A stretch of DNA of 32,263 nt from Halobacillus halophilus (GTDB lineage Bacteria; Bacillota; Bacilli; Bacillales; Halobacillaceae). The DNA is taken from positions 1 to 32,263 of the forward strand of contig NZ_JAIVAL010000018.1 of NCBI RefSeq assembly GCF_020171985.1. Reading direction: 5' to 3'. This document shows, piece after piece, positions 20,007 to 30,168 of this stretch (the stretch's first letter is position 1; every line of letters starts with the position of its first letter). The position numbers and the translations under genes were made by a program. The notes beneath the pieces are model-generated. The model searched no databases. It saw nothing but the letters and a program-made list of their open reading frames with translations, and was not told where the DNA came from.

Positions 20007-21386
20007 ATGACTAACCGATATGCTGTCGTGCTGGCAGCAGGCCAAGGCACTCGCATGAAATCAAAACTATATAAGGTTTTGCATCCTGTGTGCGGTAAGC
20101 CTATGGTGCAGCACGTCGTTGATCAACTAAATACACTGGAACTTAACGAACTAATTACGGTCGTTGGATTTGGAGCTGAAAAAGTTCAGCATCAACTGGG
20201 TGAAGACAGTCACTATGTCGTTCAGGAAGAACAGCTCGGGACAGGCCATGCGGTTCTACAGGCAGAGGATATTCTGGCTGATAAAGAAGGCACTACCGTC
20301 GTTGTGTGCGGAGACACCCCTTTATTAACAGCCGAAACTTTGCAAAAGCTTCTGGATCATCATGATGAACAAAATGCTCAAGCCACTATACTTACAGCCC
20401 ATGCAGATGATCCATCAGGTTACGGCCGCGTAATCAGGGGCGGCAATGCGCAAGTAGAGCGAATCGTGGAGCAGAAAGACGCTTCTGAAGAAGAAAAAGC
20501 GATCCAGGAAATCAATACAGGTACTTACTGCTTTGATAACCAGAAACTTTTTGAAGCTTTGCAGAATGTTGCAAATGATAATGCGCAAGGTGAATATTAT
20601 CTGCCAGACGTAATTGAGATCCTTAAGAACGAATCCGATACAATCAGTGCTTATCAAACCCCTGATTTTTCTGAATCACTAGGAGTAAATGATCGAGTGG
20701 CACTATCTAAAGCAGAAAAGTTAATGAAACAGCGTATTAATGAGCACCATATGAGAAATGGTGTTACGATCGTTGATCCTGACCAGACTTATATCGGTCC
20801 GGACGTACAAATTAGCAGTGATGTTGTTATAGAGCCTGGCTGTGTTATTGAAGGGAACACGATCATCGAAGAGGATGCGGTGATAGGTCCTCATTCAACG
20901 ATAACGAATTGTTCTGTCGGAAAAGGCACCGTAGTGAAACAAAGTGTGGCAGCTGACAGTCAAATTGGTGAACGTGTGCAGGTAGGACCCTATGCTCACA
21001 TCCGTCCGGCTTCTTCGCTTGGTGATGACGTGAAAGTAGGTAACTTTGTTGAAGTTAAAAAAGCTTCATTCGGAAGCGGAAGTAAAGTTTCCCACCTCAG
21101 TTACATCGGGGATGCAGAAGTTGGAGATGGAGTGAATATCGGTTGTGGTACAATAACTGTGAATTATGATGGACATAATAAACACTTAACCACAATTCAG
21201 GATGATGCCTTCATAGGCTGCAACTCTAATTTAGTAGCACCTGTAACTGTCGGAAAAGGCGCTTATGTAGCAGCGGGTTCTACGATCAATGAGGATGTAC
21301 CTGCTGAAGCTTTATCTATCGCTAGAGCGAGACAGACCAATAAAGAAGGTTACGCTGCAAAAATGAAATCGAATAAAAAAGAGTAA
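20007..21386 (+). CDS. glmU: Bifunctional GlcN-1-P acetyltransferase / UDP-GlcNAc pyrophosphorylase
   Basis: 459 residues, full length. The N-terminal Rossmann-like uridyltransferase has [15 protein letters not shown] at 9-23; the C-terminal left-handed beta helix (about 250-440) shows repeated hexapeptides and carries acetyltransferase activity. The product UDP-GlcNAc feeds peptidoglycan and teichoic acid synthesis. ATG 20007 with GGAGG upstream. prs follows after 15 nt, so they form an operon, as gcaD-prs does in B. subtilis. Confidence 0.98.
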   Translation: MTNRYAVVLAAGQGTRMKSKLYKVLHPVCGKPMVQHVVDQLNTLELNELITVVGFGAEKVQHQLGEDSHYVVQEEQLGTGHAVLQAEDILADKEGTTVVVCGDTPLLTAETLQKLLDHHDEQNAQATILTAHADDPSGYGRVIRGGNAQVERIVEQKDASEEEKAIQEINTGTYCFDNQKLFEALQNVANDNAQGEYYLPDVIEILKNESDTISAYQTPDFSESLGVNDRVALSKAEKLMKQRINEHHMRNGVTIVDPDQTYIGPDVQISSDVVIEPGCVIEGNTIIEEDAVIGPHSTITNCSVGKGTVVKQSVAADSQIGERVQVGPYAHIRPASSLGDDVKVGNFVEVKKASFGSGSKVSHLSYIGDAEVGDGVNIGCGTITVNYDGHNKHLTTIQDDAFIGCNSNLVAPVTVGKGAYVAAGSTINEDVPAEALSIARARQTNKEGYAAKMKSNKKE

Positions 21387-21401
21387 CGGAGGGTTCATTC
21401 C

Positions 21402-22355
21402 ATGGCAACTGGATATAAGGATTCAAAACTGAAAGTATTCTCACTGAACTCCAATCCTGAATTGGCAAAGGAAATTGCTGAAAATATCGGGGTGGAATTA
21501 GGTAAGTGTACGGTAACAAGCTTTAGCGATGGAGAAATTCAAATTAACATCGAAGAAAGTATCCGTGGCTGCGACGTTTACATCGTTCAATCTACATGCG
21601 AACCTGTGAACCAGCACATCATGGAACTTCTGATTATGATTGATGCCTTGAAGCGTGCTTCAGCCAGAACGATTAACATCGTCATGCCTTATTATGGTTA
21701 TGCACGTCAGGATCGTAAAGCCCGTGCACGTGAACCAATTACGGCTAAGCTGGTAGCGGATCTTCTGGAAACAGCCGGAGCTTCCCGCGTCCTTATGCTG
21801 GACCTTCATGCTCCTCAAATTCAAGGGTTCTTTAACCTTCCTATTGACCATTTAGTAGGCGTTCCGATTTTATCGGATTATTTTGAAGAGAAGAACTTTG
21901 AAGATGTGGTTATCGTTTCACCAGATCACGGTGGTGTAACGCGTGCTCGTAAAATGGCCGATCGCCTGAAAGCGCCAATCGCCATTATTGATAAACGACG
22001 CCCTCGGCCGAATGTTTCTGAAGTTATGAATATCGTTGGGAATATTGAAGGTAAAACGGCCATTATCATTGATGACATTATTGATACGGCAGGAACAATT
22101 ACACTCGCCGCGAATGCATTAGTTGAGAATGGGGCCACAGAAGTGTACGCATGCTGTACTCACCCTGTACTGTCCGGTCCTGCAATTGATCGCATTGACA
22201 GCTCTAAGATTAAAGAGCTGGTCGTTACGAATACCATTCCACTTGGTGAAGATAAAGCAAGCGAAAAAATCACTGAACTATCCGTTGCCGGTTTAATCAG
22301 TGAAGCGATCATTCGAGTTCATGAACGCCAATCCATCAGTATCTTGTTTGATTAA
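21402..22355 (+). CDS. prs: Ribose-phosphate pyrophosphokinase
   Basis: 317 residues, class I PRPP synthetase. Makes PRPP from ribose 5-phosphate and ATP for purine, pyrimidine, His, Trp and NAD synthesis. Motifs: [11 protein letters not shown] (ATP/Mg flexible region), [11 protein letters not shown], and the PRPP-binding loop [12 protein letters not shown] near residues 223-235. ATG 21402 with GGAGGG upstream. PRPP is the effector of PurR, encoded 2.4 kb upstream. Confidence 0.98.
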   Translation: MATGYKDSKLKVFSLNSNPELAKEIAENIGVELGKCTVTSFSDGEIQINIEESIRGCDVYIVQSTCEPVNQHIMELLIMIDALKRASARTINIVMPYYGYARQDRKARAREPITAKLVADLLETAGASRVLMLDLHAPQIQGFFNLPIDHLVGVPILSDYFEEKNFEDVVIVSPDHGGVTRARKMADRLKAPIAIIDKRRPRPNVSEVMNIVGNIEGKTAIIIDDIIDTAGTITLAANALVENGATEVYACCTHPVLSGPAIDRIDSSKIKELVVTNTIPLGEDKASEKITELSVAGLISEAIIRVHERQSISILFD

Positions 22356-22374
22356 GAAGTTTATGAGAAAATAG

Positions 22375-22400
22375 GTTTAACGTTTGAGCGAAACGGGAAA
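22375..22400 (+). promoter_or_regulatory. Putative sigma-B promoter of ctc
   Basis: GTTTAA at 22375-22380, a 14-nt spacer, GGGAAA at 22395-22400 (consensus GTTTAA and GGGTAT, so the -35 is perfect and the -10 matches 4 of 6). ctc is a classic sigma-B gene in B. subtilis. Confidence 0.55.
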
Positions 22401-22439
22401 AAGACCAGATGACTGGTATATAATTGGAGGTTGAGTAAT

Positions 22440-23096
22440 TTGTCTATTTCATTAAAAGCATCTCAAAGAAACGAATTAAAACAATCAGTGACACGTGAAT
22501 TGCGACAGGAAGGTAACGTACCAAGCGTAGTTTACGGGAAAGATAAAGAGCCAATCACTGTTTCTGTTAACAGCATCGAATTGCTTAAAACAGTACGTGA
22601 TGAAGGTAAGAACGCTATCATTTCACTTGATATAGAAGGTAAAGACAGTGTAGATGTTATGCTGCACGAATACCAGATTGACCCTCTAAAAGATGAGTTA
22701 ATCCATGCGGACTTCTATATCGTGGACATGAGCCAGGAAATGGACGTTGAAGTACCTGTACACCTTGAAGGGGAAGCAGCGGGAAGTAAAGAAGGCGGCG
22801 TTCTGCAGCAGCCACTTTACGATCTGGCCGTTCGTGCGAAACCGGCTAACATTCCTGACGAAATTCTAATCGATGTTTCTGAATTGAACATCGGGGACAG
22901 CATTCTGGTAAGTGATATTACATCTGCCCGTGGATATGAAATCACAGAAGATCCAGATACAACGATTGTTGCAGTTACTCCTCCGGAAGAAGTACCGGAA
23001 GAGCCTGAAATCGCTGATGAAGATGCTGAGCCGGAAGTCATCAATGAGAAAAGTGATGATGAGGATCAGGATGAAGAAAAGGAAGATAAAGAATAA
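22440..23096 (+). CDS. ctc: 50S ribosomal protein L25/TL5 family (Ctc)
   Basis: 218 residues. The N-terminal L25 domain (about 1-95; QEGNVPSVVYGKD) binds 5S rRNA; the C-terminal TL5 beta domain (about 95-185) is of the Ctc type. A strongly acidic tail follows, about 30 residues nearly all Asp/Glu with few Lys. The general stress form of L25 is made under sigma B. The start is TTG 22440 because TGGAGG at 22425-22430 lies 9 nt upstream; TTG 22431 touches the ribosome-binding site and is unlikely. Confidence 0.93.
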   Translation: MSISLKASQRNELKQSVTRELRQEGNVPSVVYGKDKEPITVSVNSIELLKTVRDEGKNAIISLDIEGKDSVDVMLHEYQIDPLKDELIHADFYIVDMSQEMDVEVPVHLEGEAAGSKEGGVLQQPLYDLAVRAKPANIPDEILIDVSELNIGDSILVSDITSARGYEITEDPDTTIVAVTPPEEVPEEPEIADEDAEPEVINEKSDDEDQDEEKEDKE

Positions 23097-23109
23097 TAAT
23101 CCTGAGTTG

Positions 23110-23143
23110 AAAAAAGGGCGTGGCCAAAAGGCCCGCCTTTTTT
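23110..23143 (+). terminator. Intrinsic terminator of ctc
   Basis: AAAAAAGGGCG-T-GGCC pairs with GGCCCGCCTTTTTT over an AAAA loop, with a bulged T; the A run and T run would let it act on either strand. Confidence 0.85.
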
Positions 23144-23216
23144 CTATGTTAAAGCGCCATTATTAAGGGCTGTTTTTCAGGCTCGATATAAACTGACATT
23201 ATTTTTAATCAACCTT

Positions 23217-23225
23217 TGTTATACT
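23217..23225 (+). promoter_or_regulatory. Possible extended -10 promoter of pth
   Basis: TG at 23217-23218, one base, TATACT at 23220-23225. A CTGACA at 23193-23198 is too far (21 nt) to be a regular -35. Confidence 0.45.
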
Positions 23226-23263
23226 AAGGAGAGCACGACTATGTTGGATAAAGGAAGTTTGCA

Positions 23264-23827
23264 ATGAAATGTATAGTAGGTCTTGGAAACCCAGGTAAGA
23301 AATATGCAAAAACGCGTCATAACATCGGGTTTATGATTCTTGATGAGCTGGTCAAGCAAAATCATTGGTCCTTGGAACAGACGAAATTCCGGGGGATATA
23401 TACAACAGAACATGTAAATGGTGAAAAAATACTATTGTTAAAACCTCAGACGTTTATGAATCTGTCTGGGGAATCTCTGGTTCAGTTTATGAATTTTTTC
23501 GATCTGGAAGCAGACGATATTCTCGTTGTGTATGATGATTTGGATCTTCCTCCCGGAAAGATACGTTTGCGTAAAAAAGGCGGACACGGCGGGCATAATG
23601 GCATCCGTAATATTATTGACCATTTAGGAACTAAGGAATTTAATCGTTTGCGAGTAGGGGTAGGACGGCCGGACGGCCCTGTTTCCGTTGTGGACTATGT
23701 TCTTGGAACGTTTGCTAAACAGGAACAGGAGGCCGTATCTGAAAGTATAGACACTGCTGTGAAAGCATGTGAAGCGTGGATGACCCAGCCTTTTAACGAA
23801 GTTATGAATGATTTTAACGCGACATAA
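23264..23827 (+). CDS. pth: Peptidyl-tRNA hydrolase
   Basis: 187 residues. Recycles peptidyl-tRNA dropped from stalled ribosomes. The catalytic set is intact: N9 and H19 (GLGNPGKKYAKTRHN), N66 (TFMNLSG), D92 (VYDDLDLP) and N112 (GGHGGHNGIRN). ATG 23264 with AAGGAAG upstream. Known as spoVC in B. subtilis because a mild allele blocks sporulation. RqcP (31631-31891) acts in the related ribosome rescue pathway. Confidence 0.97.
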   Translation: MKCIVGLGNPGKKYAKTRHNIGFMILDELVKQNHWSLEQTKFRGIYTTEHVNGEKILLLKPQTFMNLSGESLVQFMNFFDLEADDILVVYDDLDLPPGKIRLRKKGGHGGHNGIRNIIDHLGTKEFNRLRVGVGRPDGPVSVVDYVLGTFAKQEQEAVSESIDTAVKACEAWMTQPFNEVMNDFNAT

Positions 23828-23850
23828 ATAATTAAGTCTTACCTTGTTTA

Positions 23851-23880
23851 GTATAAGCTTAATACAAGCCGGCAAAACTA
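23851..23880 (+). promoter_or_regulatory. Putative sigma-F promoter of fin
   Basis: GTATA at 23851-23855, a 15-nt spacer, GGCAAAACTA at 23871-23880: every conserved position of the sigma-F consensus (GYATA, GGNNANAMTA) is met. fin is sigma-F-dependent in B. subtilis. Confidence 0.8.
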
Positions 23881-23909
23881 ATGACCATCAGCTTTGAAGG
23901 AGGATGGAA

Positions 23910-24140
23910 ATGAAAATTCATTATTATTGCCGGCACTGTCAGCGTCAAGTAGGTGAATTAGATGCAAAGCATGTGGATGTATCTCAATTAGGTTTGGACT
24001 TATTAAACGAAGAAGATCATCAGCAAATGGTTCATATGCATGCTAACGGTGATTTAAATATTCGTACGATATGCGATTCATGTAAAGAGACCTTGGATCA
24101 ACATCCACATTATCATGAGTTAGATTTTTTTATTCATTAA
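23910..24140 (+). CDS. fin: Anti-sigma-F factor Fin
   Basis: 76 residues, the same length as B. subtilis Fin (YabK). Fin is made in the forespore under sigma F and inhibits sigma F, easing the switch to sigma G. Two CxxC pairs, C7/C10 (YYCRHC) and C55/C58 (ICDSC), are expected to bind zinc, and the C-terminal HPHYHE block is conserved. ATG 23910 was chosen because AAGGAGG at 23897-23903 is 6 nt upstream; ATG 23904 touches the ribosome-binding site. No terminator is seen before mfd, so read-through is likely. Confidence 0.94.
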   Translation: MKIHYYCRHCQRQVGELDAKHVDVSQLGLDLLNEEDHQQMVHMHANGDLNIRTICDSCKETLDQHPHYHELDFFIH

Positions 24141-24191
24141 GTCAAGAGCGACCTTTTGAAGCGGTAGGCCTTGATGGTGGAGGAGTTCGTT

Positions 24192-27100
24192 ATGCAAGGA
24201 ATTAAAGATTACTTATATCCCCAGGATGATGTCCATTCAATCATAGAGGGCTTTGAATCAGGGATGAAGGAACAAATGGTTGCAGGATTGTCTGGAGCAT
24301 CCCGGAGTTTAATGATCTCCTTGCTTAAGGAATCATTGGACCGTCCTGTTCTGCTTGTTACCCATCAATTAATTCAAGCCCAGCAGTTGTATGAGGACAT
24401 GCAAGAACTGACCGAGGAGGGCCAGGTTCAATTATATCCCGTAAACGAACTGATCGCCTCTGAAATTGCGATTGCAAGTCCTGAATTAAGAAGTCAGAGA
24501 ATTGAGGCCTTGAGCAACTGGCTGAAGCAAGATAAAGGGATTCTTATTGTCCCTGTAGCTGCTCTAAAACGCATCATGCCGCCAAAATCCTACTGGGAGC
24601 ATAATCAGCTCCCTTTTCGTGTTGGGGAGGATATTGAGCTGAACACGTATTTGGAGCAGCTGGTAAGTATGGGGTATGAGCGTACAGAAATGGTAGCTAC
24701 CCCTGGAGAGTTCTCCCTGCGCGGGGGAATTTTTGATATTTATCCGTTAACGGCAGAATTTCCATACCGGATTGAACTGTTTGATACGGAAGTAGATTCA
24801 ATTCGGACGTTTGATTCGGAAACCCAGCGATCACACGATAAACTGAATGAAGTTACGGTAGGACCTGCGACGGAATTACTGCTGCATAAGGAAGACTTTA
24901 CGAGGGCCTATCATCGCTTGGAAAATGCTCTCAGCCACTCCTTGAAAAAGTTGACGAAAGCGGATGCAAAAGAAACCTTGAACACCGTGATTGAGCAGGA
25001 CCTGGACCGTTTGAAAGATCAGGAACGCTTTCAGGAGATGTATAAATACATTGGATATTTTTATGAAGAGTCTGTAAGTCTGCTAGACTATCTTCCTGAG
25101 AATGGATTAATGGTTCTGGACGAGATGAGCCGTATTCAAGAAACCGCTAACCGTCTTGATCAGGAAGAAGCGGAATGGCATCAAAGCTTATTAGAAGCAA
25201 ACCAGACGGTCCGCGATTTGAATATTTCTTTTGATTGGCAGGACACATGGGCCAAGATGAAGCATCCTACCCTGTATATGTCCGTATTTATGCGTCATAT
25301 TCCAAATACTCACCCTCAGAATGTAGTTAATATTTCAAGCCGTCAAATGCAGCAATTTCATGGGCAGATGAATTTATTAAAGAATGAAATGGAGCGGTGG
25401 GAGAAGCAGGATTATTCAGTTATTATTCTGGCTCCTGATCATAATCGCAGTGAAAAGATTCAGTCGGTGCTAGAGGATTATGATATGGAAGCTGTGATCT
25501 CTAAATCAGACGTTAAACTGCCTCTTGTGAAGCCGACAATTGTTATCGGGAATATCAGCAGCGGCTTTGAATGGCCTATGCATAAATTGGCCGTTCTCAC
25601 CGAAAATGAACTGTTTAAAACCCGTACAGCCAAGCCCAAACGTAAGCAGAAGCTCTCCAATGCTGAACGCATCAAGAATTACCAGGAGCTTAAAGTGGGT
25701 GACTATATCGTCCACGCTAATCACGGGATTGGTAAATACTTAGGTATTGAAACACTTGAGATGAATGGCAATCATAAAGATTTTCTAATGGTTAATTATT
25801 CAGGTAACGATAAGCTTTATGTCCCGATCGACCAAATTGATCTTATTCAAAAATATGTGGGTTCTGAAGGGAAAGAGCCTAAAATATACAAGCTCGGTGG
25901 CAGTGAGTGGAATAAAGTCAAGCGTAAGGTCCAATCTTCAGTAGAGGATATCGCTGATGATCTAATTCAGCTTTACGCAGAGCGGGAAGCTTCTAAAGGT
26001 CACGCGTTCAGTAAGGATGGCGAAATGCAAAAAGATTTTGAGATCGCTTTTCCTTATGAGGAAACCGATGACCAGGTGCGTTGTATAGAAGAAATTAAGG
26101 AAGATATGGAACGTATTCGACCTATGGACCGCTTGCTATGTGGAGATGTCGGATATGGGAAAACGGAGGTAGCGATTCGCGCAGCCTTTAAAGCCATCTA
26201 TGAAGGCAAGCAGGTGGCAATTCTTGTACCTACCACCATATTGGCTCAGCAGCATTATGAAACCCTTCAGGAACGCTTCCAAGGGTTTGGCATTAACCTG
26301 GGATTAATGAGCCGCTTCCGCACGCGCAAGCAGCAAAAAGAGACGACAGACAGACTCAGAAAAGGATTGGTGGATATTATCGTGGGCACCCACCGAATTC
26401 TTTCAAAAGATGTACAATTTAAAGATCTAGGGCTGCTCATTGTAGACGAAGAACAGAGGTTTGGCGTAAAACACAAAGAAAAAATCAAACAGCTGAAGCA
26501 TAATGTAGATGTTCTCACATTAACAGCTACCCCAATTCCTCGAACACTTCATATGTCCATGCTCGGCGTCCGCGATTTATCGGTTATTGAAACACCGCCT
26601 GCGAACCGTTTTCCTATTCAAACGTATGTTCTTGAATATAATCCGATCTTCCTGCGGGAAGCGATTGAACGAGAAATGGCGCGCGGCGGGCAAGTCTTTT
26701 TCTTATTTAATCGAGTGGAAAATATCGAACGGATGGCTCAGGAAATCGCTGCACTTGTTCCCGAAGCTCGCGTAACATTCGCTCATGGCCAAATGAATGA
26801 AACGGAGCTTGAGAATGTTATGTTTTCCTTCTTGGAAGGGGAATATGATGTCCTTGTGAGTACCACCATTATCGAAACAGGAGTCGATATTCCGAATGTG
26901 AATACCCTTATAGTTTACGATGCGGATCGTATGGGCTTAAGCCAGCTTTATCAACTTCGTGGCCGCGTAGGCCGTTCGAATCGTGTGGCTTATGCTTACT
27001 TTACCTATCAACGGGATAAAGTACTGACGGAGGTAGCTGAAAAACGTCTCCAGGCTATTAAAGAATTTACCGAATTAGGATCAGGTTTTAAAATCGCCAT

Positions 27101-27728
27101 GCGGGATCTCTCTATACGAGGAGCAGGAAATTTATTGGGATCTCAACAACACGGATTTATTGATTCCGTAGGGTTTGATATGTATTCTCAAATGCTGAAG
27201 GATGCGATTGAAGCGAAAAGACAAGGCAAAGAACCTGAAGCCGTGCAACCGTTCCAGCCAGAATTGGATATGATGATGGATGCATATATTCCTGGCACGT
27301 ATATTCAGGATGAAAAGCAGAAGATTGATATGTATAAACAATTCCAGGCAGTGGAATCTGTAGAAGACGTGCATGATTTACGTGATGAATTGATTGATCG
27401 TTTTGGAGATTATCCGGAAGAAGTGGAGAACTTATTCAGAGCTACTTCCATTCGCCTCTTTGCTAAACAGGCACGGATTGAATCCATCACGGAGAAGAAA
27501 AGGAAACTCGAAATGGTCATGGATTCAGACCAAAGTCAGCTGATTGACGGAGCAAAGCTGTTTGAGTACGCCAATAAATATGGTCGTATCGTACAGTTGG
27601 GCACGGAAGATAACCAGTTAAAAGTCACCTTTAAATGGGATCGTCAACCGCAGGCTAAGCGGTATGAGATCGTCGAAGAGTTCTTAAGTCAGCTTCCATC
27701 CATGATTCGTGAAACGACCACAGCTTAA
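24192..27728 (+). CDS. mfd: Transcription-repair coupling factor Mfd
   Basis: 1178 residues. Mfd removes RNA polymerase stalled at lesions and recruits UvrA. Order: UvrB-like domains (about 1-340), RNA polymerase-interacting domain with [17 protein letters not shown] near 500, translocase lobes with Walker [10 protein letters not shown] at 651-659 and DEEQ at 752-755, then [16 protein letters not shown] and the TRG region, and a C-terminal D7 domain. ATG 24192 with GGAGGAG upstream; TTG 24171 lies ahead of that site and is unlikely. Follows fin as in B. subtilis. Confidence 0.97.
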   Translation: MQGIKDYLYPQDDVHSIIEGFESGMKEQMVAGLSGASRSLMISLLKESLDRPVLLVTHQLIQAQQLYEDMQELTEEGQVQLYPVNELIASEIAIASPELRSQRIEALSNWLKQDKGILIVPVAALKRIMPPKSYWEHNQLPFRVGEDIELNTYLEQLVSMGYERTEMVATPGEFSLRGGIFDIYPLTAEFPYRIELFDTEVDSIRTFDSETQRSHDKLNEVTVGPATELLLHKEDFTRAYHRLENALSHSLKKLTKADAKETLNTVIEQDLDRLKDQERFQEMYKYIGYFYEESVSLLDYLPENGLMVLDEMSRIQETANRLDQEEAEWHQSLLEANQTVRDLNISFDWQDTWAKMKHPTLYMSVFMRHIPNTHPQNVVNISSRQMQQFHGQMNLLKNEMERWEKQDYSVIILAPDHNRSEKIQSVLEDYDMEAVISKSDVKLPLVKPTIVIGNISSGFEWPMHKLAVLTENELFKTRTAKPKRKQKLSNAERIKNYQELKVGDYIVHANHGIGKYLGIETLEMNGNHKDFLMVNYSGNDKLYVPIDQIDLIQKYVGSEGKEPKIYKLGGSEWNKVKRKVQSSVEDIADDLIQLYAEREASKGHAFSKDGEMQKDFEIAFPYEETDDQVRCIEEIKEDMERIRPMDRLLCGDVGYGKTEVAIRAAFKAIYEGKQVAILVPTTILAQQHYETLQERFQGFGINLGLMSRFRTRKQQKETTDRLRKGLVDIIVGTHRILSKDVQFKDLGLLIVDEEQRFGVKHKEKIKQLKHNVDVLTLTATPIPRTLHMSMLGVRDLSVIETPPANRFPIQTYVLEYNPIFLREAIEREMARGGQVFFLFNRVENIERMAQEIAALVPEARVTFAHGQMNETELENVMFSFLEGEYDVLVSTTIIETGVDIPNVNTLIVYDADRMGLSQLYQLRGRVGRSNRVAYAYFTYQRDKVLTEVAEKRLQAIKEFTELGSGFKIAMRDLSIRGAGNLLGSQQHGFIDSVGFDMYSQMLKDAIEAKRQGKEPEAVQPFQPELDMMMDAYIPGTYIQDEKQKIDMYKQFQAVESVEDVHDLRDELIDRFGDYPEEVENLFRATSIRLFAKQARIESITEKKRKLEMVMDSDQSQLIDGAKLFEYANKYGRIVQLGTEDNQLKVTFKWDRQPQAKRYEIVEEFLSQLPSMIRETTTA

Positions 27729-27735
27729 TTAGAAT

Positions 27736-27768
27736 AGAGGTCTTCCAAGCAGGAGGGCCTCTTTTTTA
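27736..27768 (+). terminator. Intrinsic terminator of mfd
   Basis: AGAGGTCTTCC (27736-27746) pairs with GGAGGGCCTCT (27752-27762), two wobble pairs, then six T. Confidence 0.87.
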
Positions 27769-27842
27769 TGCGATGATTCAGGAATGTTCAAGTTAAAATT
27801 TGCAAGAAAACGGAATTTTTATAAAAAAATCCATACCAAGGG

Positions 27843-27872
27843 TGTATAGGTTTTTTATGCTGTACCATACTA
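27843..27872 (+). promoter_or_regulatory. Putative sigma-G promoter of spoVT
   Basis: TGTATA at 27843-27848, 17-nt spacer, CATACTA at 27866-27872; the -10 is a perfect sigma-G match and the -35 fits but for one base (TGMATA). spoVT is sigma-G-dependent in B. subtilis. Confidence 0.75.
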
Positions 27873-27954
27873 TCCTTAATCACCCGCTTATTCTCCATGC
27901 GCTTCAAAAGGATAATAACAGGAATATCATCACAGAAAGGGAGGCAGCATAAGA

Positions 27955-28491
27955 ATGAAAGCAACTGGTATTGTACGCCGTATTGATGATCTGGGGCGTG
28001 TGGTAATTCCAAAAGAAATTCGCCGCACGTTAAGGATTCGTGAAGGAGACCCTCTGGAGATTTTTGTGGACCGCGAAGGTGAGGTTATTTTAAAGAAATA
28101 CTCGCCTATCAGTGAGCTTGGTGATTTTGCGAAGGAATATGCAGAAGCTCTTAGTGAAGCCTTAGAAGTCCCTGTAATGATTTGTGACCGAGATGAGTAT
28201 ATAGCCGTAGCTGGTGTAACGAAAAAAGATTACCTGAACCGATCCATCGGTTCGAAAATTGAGCAGGTGATGGACACAAGAACGATGAGTTATGAAAAAC
28301 ACCCAGCACCGATAGAGTTTACCCGCGGCCAAGAAGAAGATGTCATTTCTTATATCATTCATCCTATAATCGCCCAGGGAGATCCCATCGGTTGTGTAGC
28401 AGCTTTCAATAAAGAAGGTTCACCTATCGAAGAAGGATCAAATAAAGCAGTCCAAACAGCAGCCAATTTTTTAGCGAAGCAAATGGAATAG
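27955..28491 (+). CDS. spoVT: Stage V sporulation protein T
   Basis: 178 residues. The AbrB-type swapped-hairpin DNA-binding domain (1-50, MKATGIVRRIDDLGRVVIP) is joined to a C-terminal GAF domain (about 55-178), giving a tetramer. SpoVT tunes sigma-G-dependent forespore genes. Its ligand is not known. ATG 27955 with GGGAGG upstream. The sigma-G-like promoter is 83 nt before the start, which makes a feed-forward role plausible. Confidence 0.97.
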   Translation: MKATGIVRRIDDLGRVVIPKEIRRTLRIREGDPLEIFVDREGEVILKKYSPISELGDFAKEYAEALSEALEVPVMICDRDEYIAVAGVTKKDYLNRSIGSKIEQVMDTRTMSYEKHPAPIEFTRGQEEDVISYIIHPIIAQGDPIGCVAAFNKEGSPIEEGSNKAVQTAANFLAKQME

Positions 28492-28494
28492 GTA

Positions 28495-28533
28495 AAGGGT
28501 CAGGTCCGTATAGGTAAAGGATCTGACCTTTTT
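28495..28533 (+). terminator. Intrinsic terminator of spoVT
   Basis: AAGGGTCAGGTCC (28495-28507) pairs with GGATCTGACCTTT (28519-28531), two wobble pairs, then T residues that run into the inverted repeat before yabM. Confidence 0.8.
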
Positions 28534-28568
28534 GTATGATATAATGGATTCGTTTACTATCATACAAA
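28531..28568 (+). promoter_or_regulatory. Extended -10 promoter inside an 11-bp inverted repeat, before yabM
   Basis: TTTGTATGATA (28531-28541) and TATCATACAAA (28558-28568) are perfect inverted copies 16 bp apart. The left arm contains TATG-A, and TATAAT follows at 28540-28545, an extended -10 promoter. The arrangement suggests an operator for a dimeric repressor or a structured leader; no regulator is recognised. Confidence 0.55.
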
Positions 28569-28584
28569 GAAGAAAGGTATAACT

Positions 28585-30168
28585 ATGGGCAATCATTCCT
28601 CCCCCTCTGTACTAAAGGGGGCATTTATATTAACGGTTGCTGGACTTCTGAGTAAAATACTTAGCGCAGGCTATCGAGTGCCTCTTCAAAATATAACTGG
28701 AGATTTGGGTTTTTATATTTATCAGCAAGTGTATCCAATTCTAGGGCTCGCTATTGTATTATCACTTTATGGATTTCCTGCAGCTATATCTAAGCTCGTT
28801 TCGGAAATCACAGAAGAAAAGCGTTCCCTTTCCGTACCTTCCTTCTATCTTCCTGTCTTTTGCTGGTTGATGGGGATATGCGGAAGTATTTTTATAGTAG
28901 GTTTTACACAGGCTCCATTGATAGCCGATGTAATGGGTGACGAAAAGCTTATTCCATCTTTAAGATCTGCTTTTTATGTGTTTTTAATCGTTCCTTTTGT
29001 TTCATTATTTCGCGGAGTTTTTCAGGGAAGCAATCAAATGAAACAGACAGCTGTTTCGCAGGTAATCGAACAGATCATACGGGTCACCATCATCATTTTG
29101 ACAGCTGTTTTAGTGATGAAGCGGGGAAATATGTATGCCATTGGAATTGGAGCATCCGCTGCTTCATTTCTGGGAGCAGTGGGAGCTTTGATGGTACTGG
29201 CAGCTTATTTTAAGCATTCGCACAACTGGACTTTTAAACGTTGGTCTTCATCCTTTTCATACATAAAACCTATTTTCTTTTATGGTCTGTTTATCTGTTT
29301 TAATTACATGCTTTTATTGTCTTTTCAAATGGTTGATTCTTTAACCCTGATCCCAGGTCTGCGCCAGGCAGGGGTAGAATTGGAAACGGCTCGAATCTGG
29401 AAGGGGATTTTCGATCGCGGTCAGCCTCTGATTCAACTGGGGACGGTGCTTGCTTCTTCCGTCGCGTTAGCTGTCATTCCATCCGTTACGAGGACCCGTT
29501 TCGTGAAAAACCGGAAAGAAGTTGAAAGGTACGTGTTTGCCTCAACCAAATTCAGTTTAATCATCGCACTGGGGGCTGCCGTCGGATTAATCGTTTTATT
29601 CCCGTCTATTAACGCTTTGTTCTTCCAAGATACGGAAGGGACAGGACCTCTTAGAATATTAATGCTTGTGATAATTTTTAGTTCGGTCTCCATTACTACC
29701 TCTTCTGTACTTCAGGGACTCGGTTATGTGAGTCACACAGCAGTCATTGTCATAAGCGGGGTATTCATTAAATATCTTATGAACGCATGGCTGATTCCCG
29801 TGTACGAATTAAAGGGGGCCGCTTTTGCTACGATAATAGCTGCCGCTTTTGTTTTATTTGGAAATATCGTAATCTTAGGGAAAGATTACTCAATAAGAAA
29901 ATGGGCAGGAATACCCTGGGTAGCTTTACTTGCTGCTTTAACAGGAATGGCAGGATTGCTGACAGCCGTCACCAGTATAGCTGGATACGACATTTTTGAG
30001 TCCAGCCGGCTGGGACTGTTGGCTTATACGTTAACATTAACAGCAGCAGGTGCCGGAGTATATTTCATACTACTTCTCCGACTAGGGGCCTTTTTCAGTT
30101 ATGAAGTTAAAGTCCTGCCTTTTCATAAATGGTTGATTCGATTACTTCCGAAAGGGATGAAACAATGA
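28585..30168 (+). CDS. yabM: MOP superfamily flippase YabM (SpoVB-like)
   Basis: 527 residues with about 14 hydrophobic segments across the whole length. A polysaccharide/lipid-II-type transporter of the MOP (MurJ/SpoVB) superfamily: the N-terminus KGAFILTVAGLLSKILSAGYRVPLQNITGD is typical, and the central loops hold charged residues expected in the translocation groove. Substrate is unknown; relatives move undecaprenyl-linked precursors. ATG 28585 with AAAGG upstream. Overlaps yabN by 4 nt (ATGA). Confidence 0.9.
   Translation: MGNHSSPSVLKGAFILTVAGLLSKILSAGYRVPLQNITGDLGFYIYQQVYPILGLAIVLSLYGFPAAISKLVSEITEEKRSLSVPSFYLPVFCWLMGICGSIFIVGFTQAPLIADVMGDEKLIPSLRSAFYVFLIVPFVSLFRGVFQGSNQMKQTAVSQVIEQIIRVTIIILTAVLVMKRGNMYAIGIGASAASFLGAVGALMVLAAYFKHSHNWTFKRWSSSFSYIKPIFFYGLFICFNYMLLLSFQMVDSLTLIPGLRQAGVELETARIWKGIFDRGQPLIQLGTVLASSVALAVIPSVTRTRFVKNRKEVERYVFASTKFSLIIALGAAVGLIVLFPSINALFFQDTEGTGPLRILMLVIIFSSVSITTSSVLQGLGYVSHTAVIVISGVFIKYLMNAWLIPVYELKGAAFATIIAAAFVLFGNIVILGKDYSIRKWAGIPWVALLAALTGMAGLLTAVTSIAGYDIFESSRLGLLAYTLTLTAAGAGVYFILLLRLGAFFSYEVKVLPFHKWLIRLLPKGMKQ

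Noticed and set aside
22912-23166. Frame of 84 codons overlapping the end of ctc
   Set aside because: Its Lys/Arg-rich product is a frame-shifted reading of the acidic tail of ctc.
24144-24176. TCAAG/CTTGA inverted repeat between fin and mfd as a terminator
   Set aside because: Only 5 bp with a long loop and no T tract; co-transcription is more likely.
27821-27859. A-rich/T-rich hairpin before spoVT as a second mfd terminator
   Set aside because: The stem has mismatches and a bulge, and it overlaps the sigma-G promoter, which explains the T tract better.
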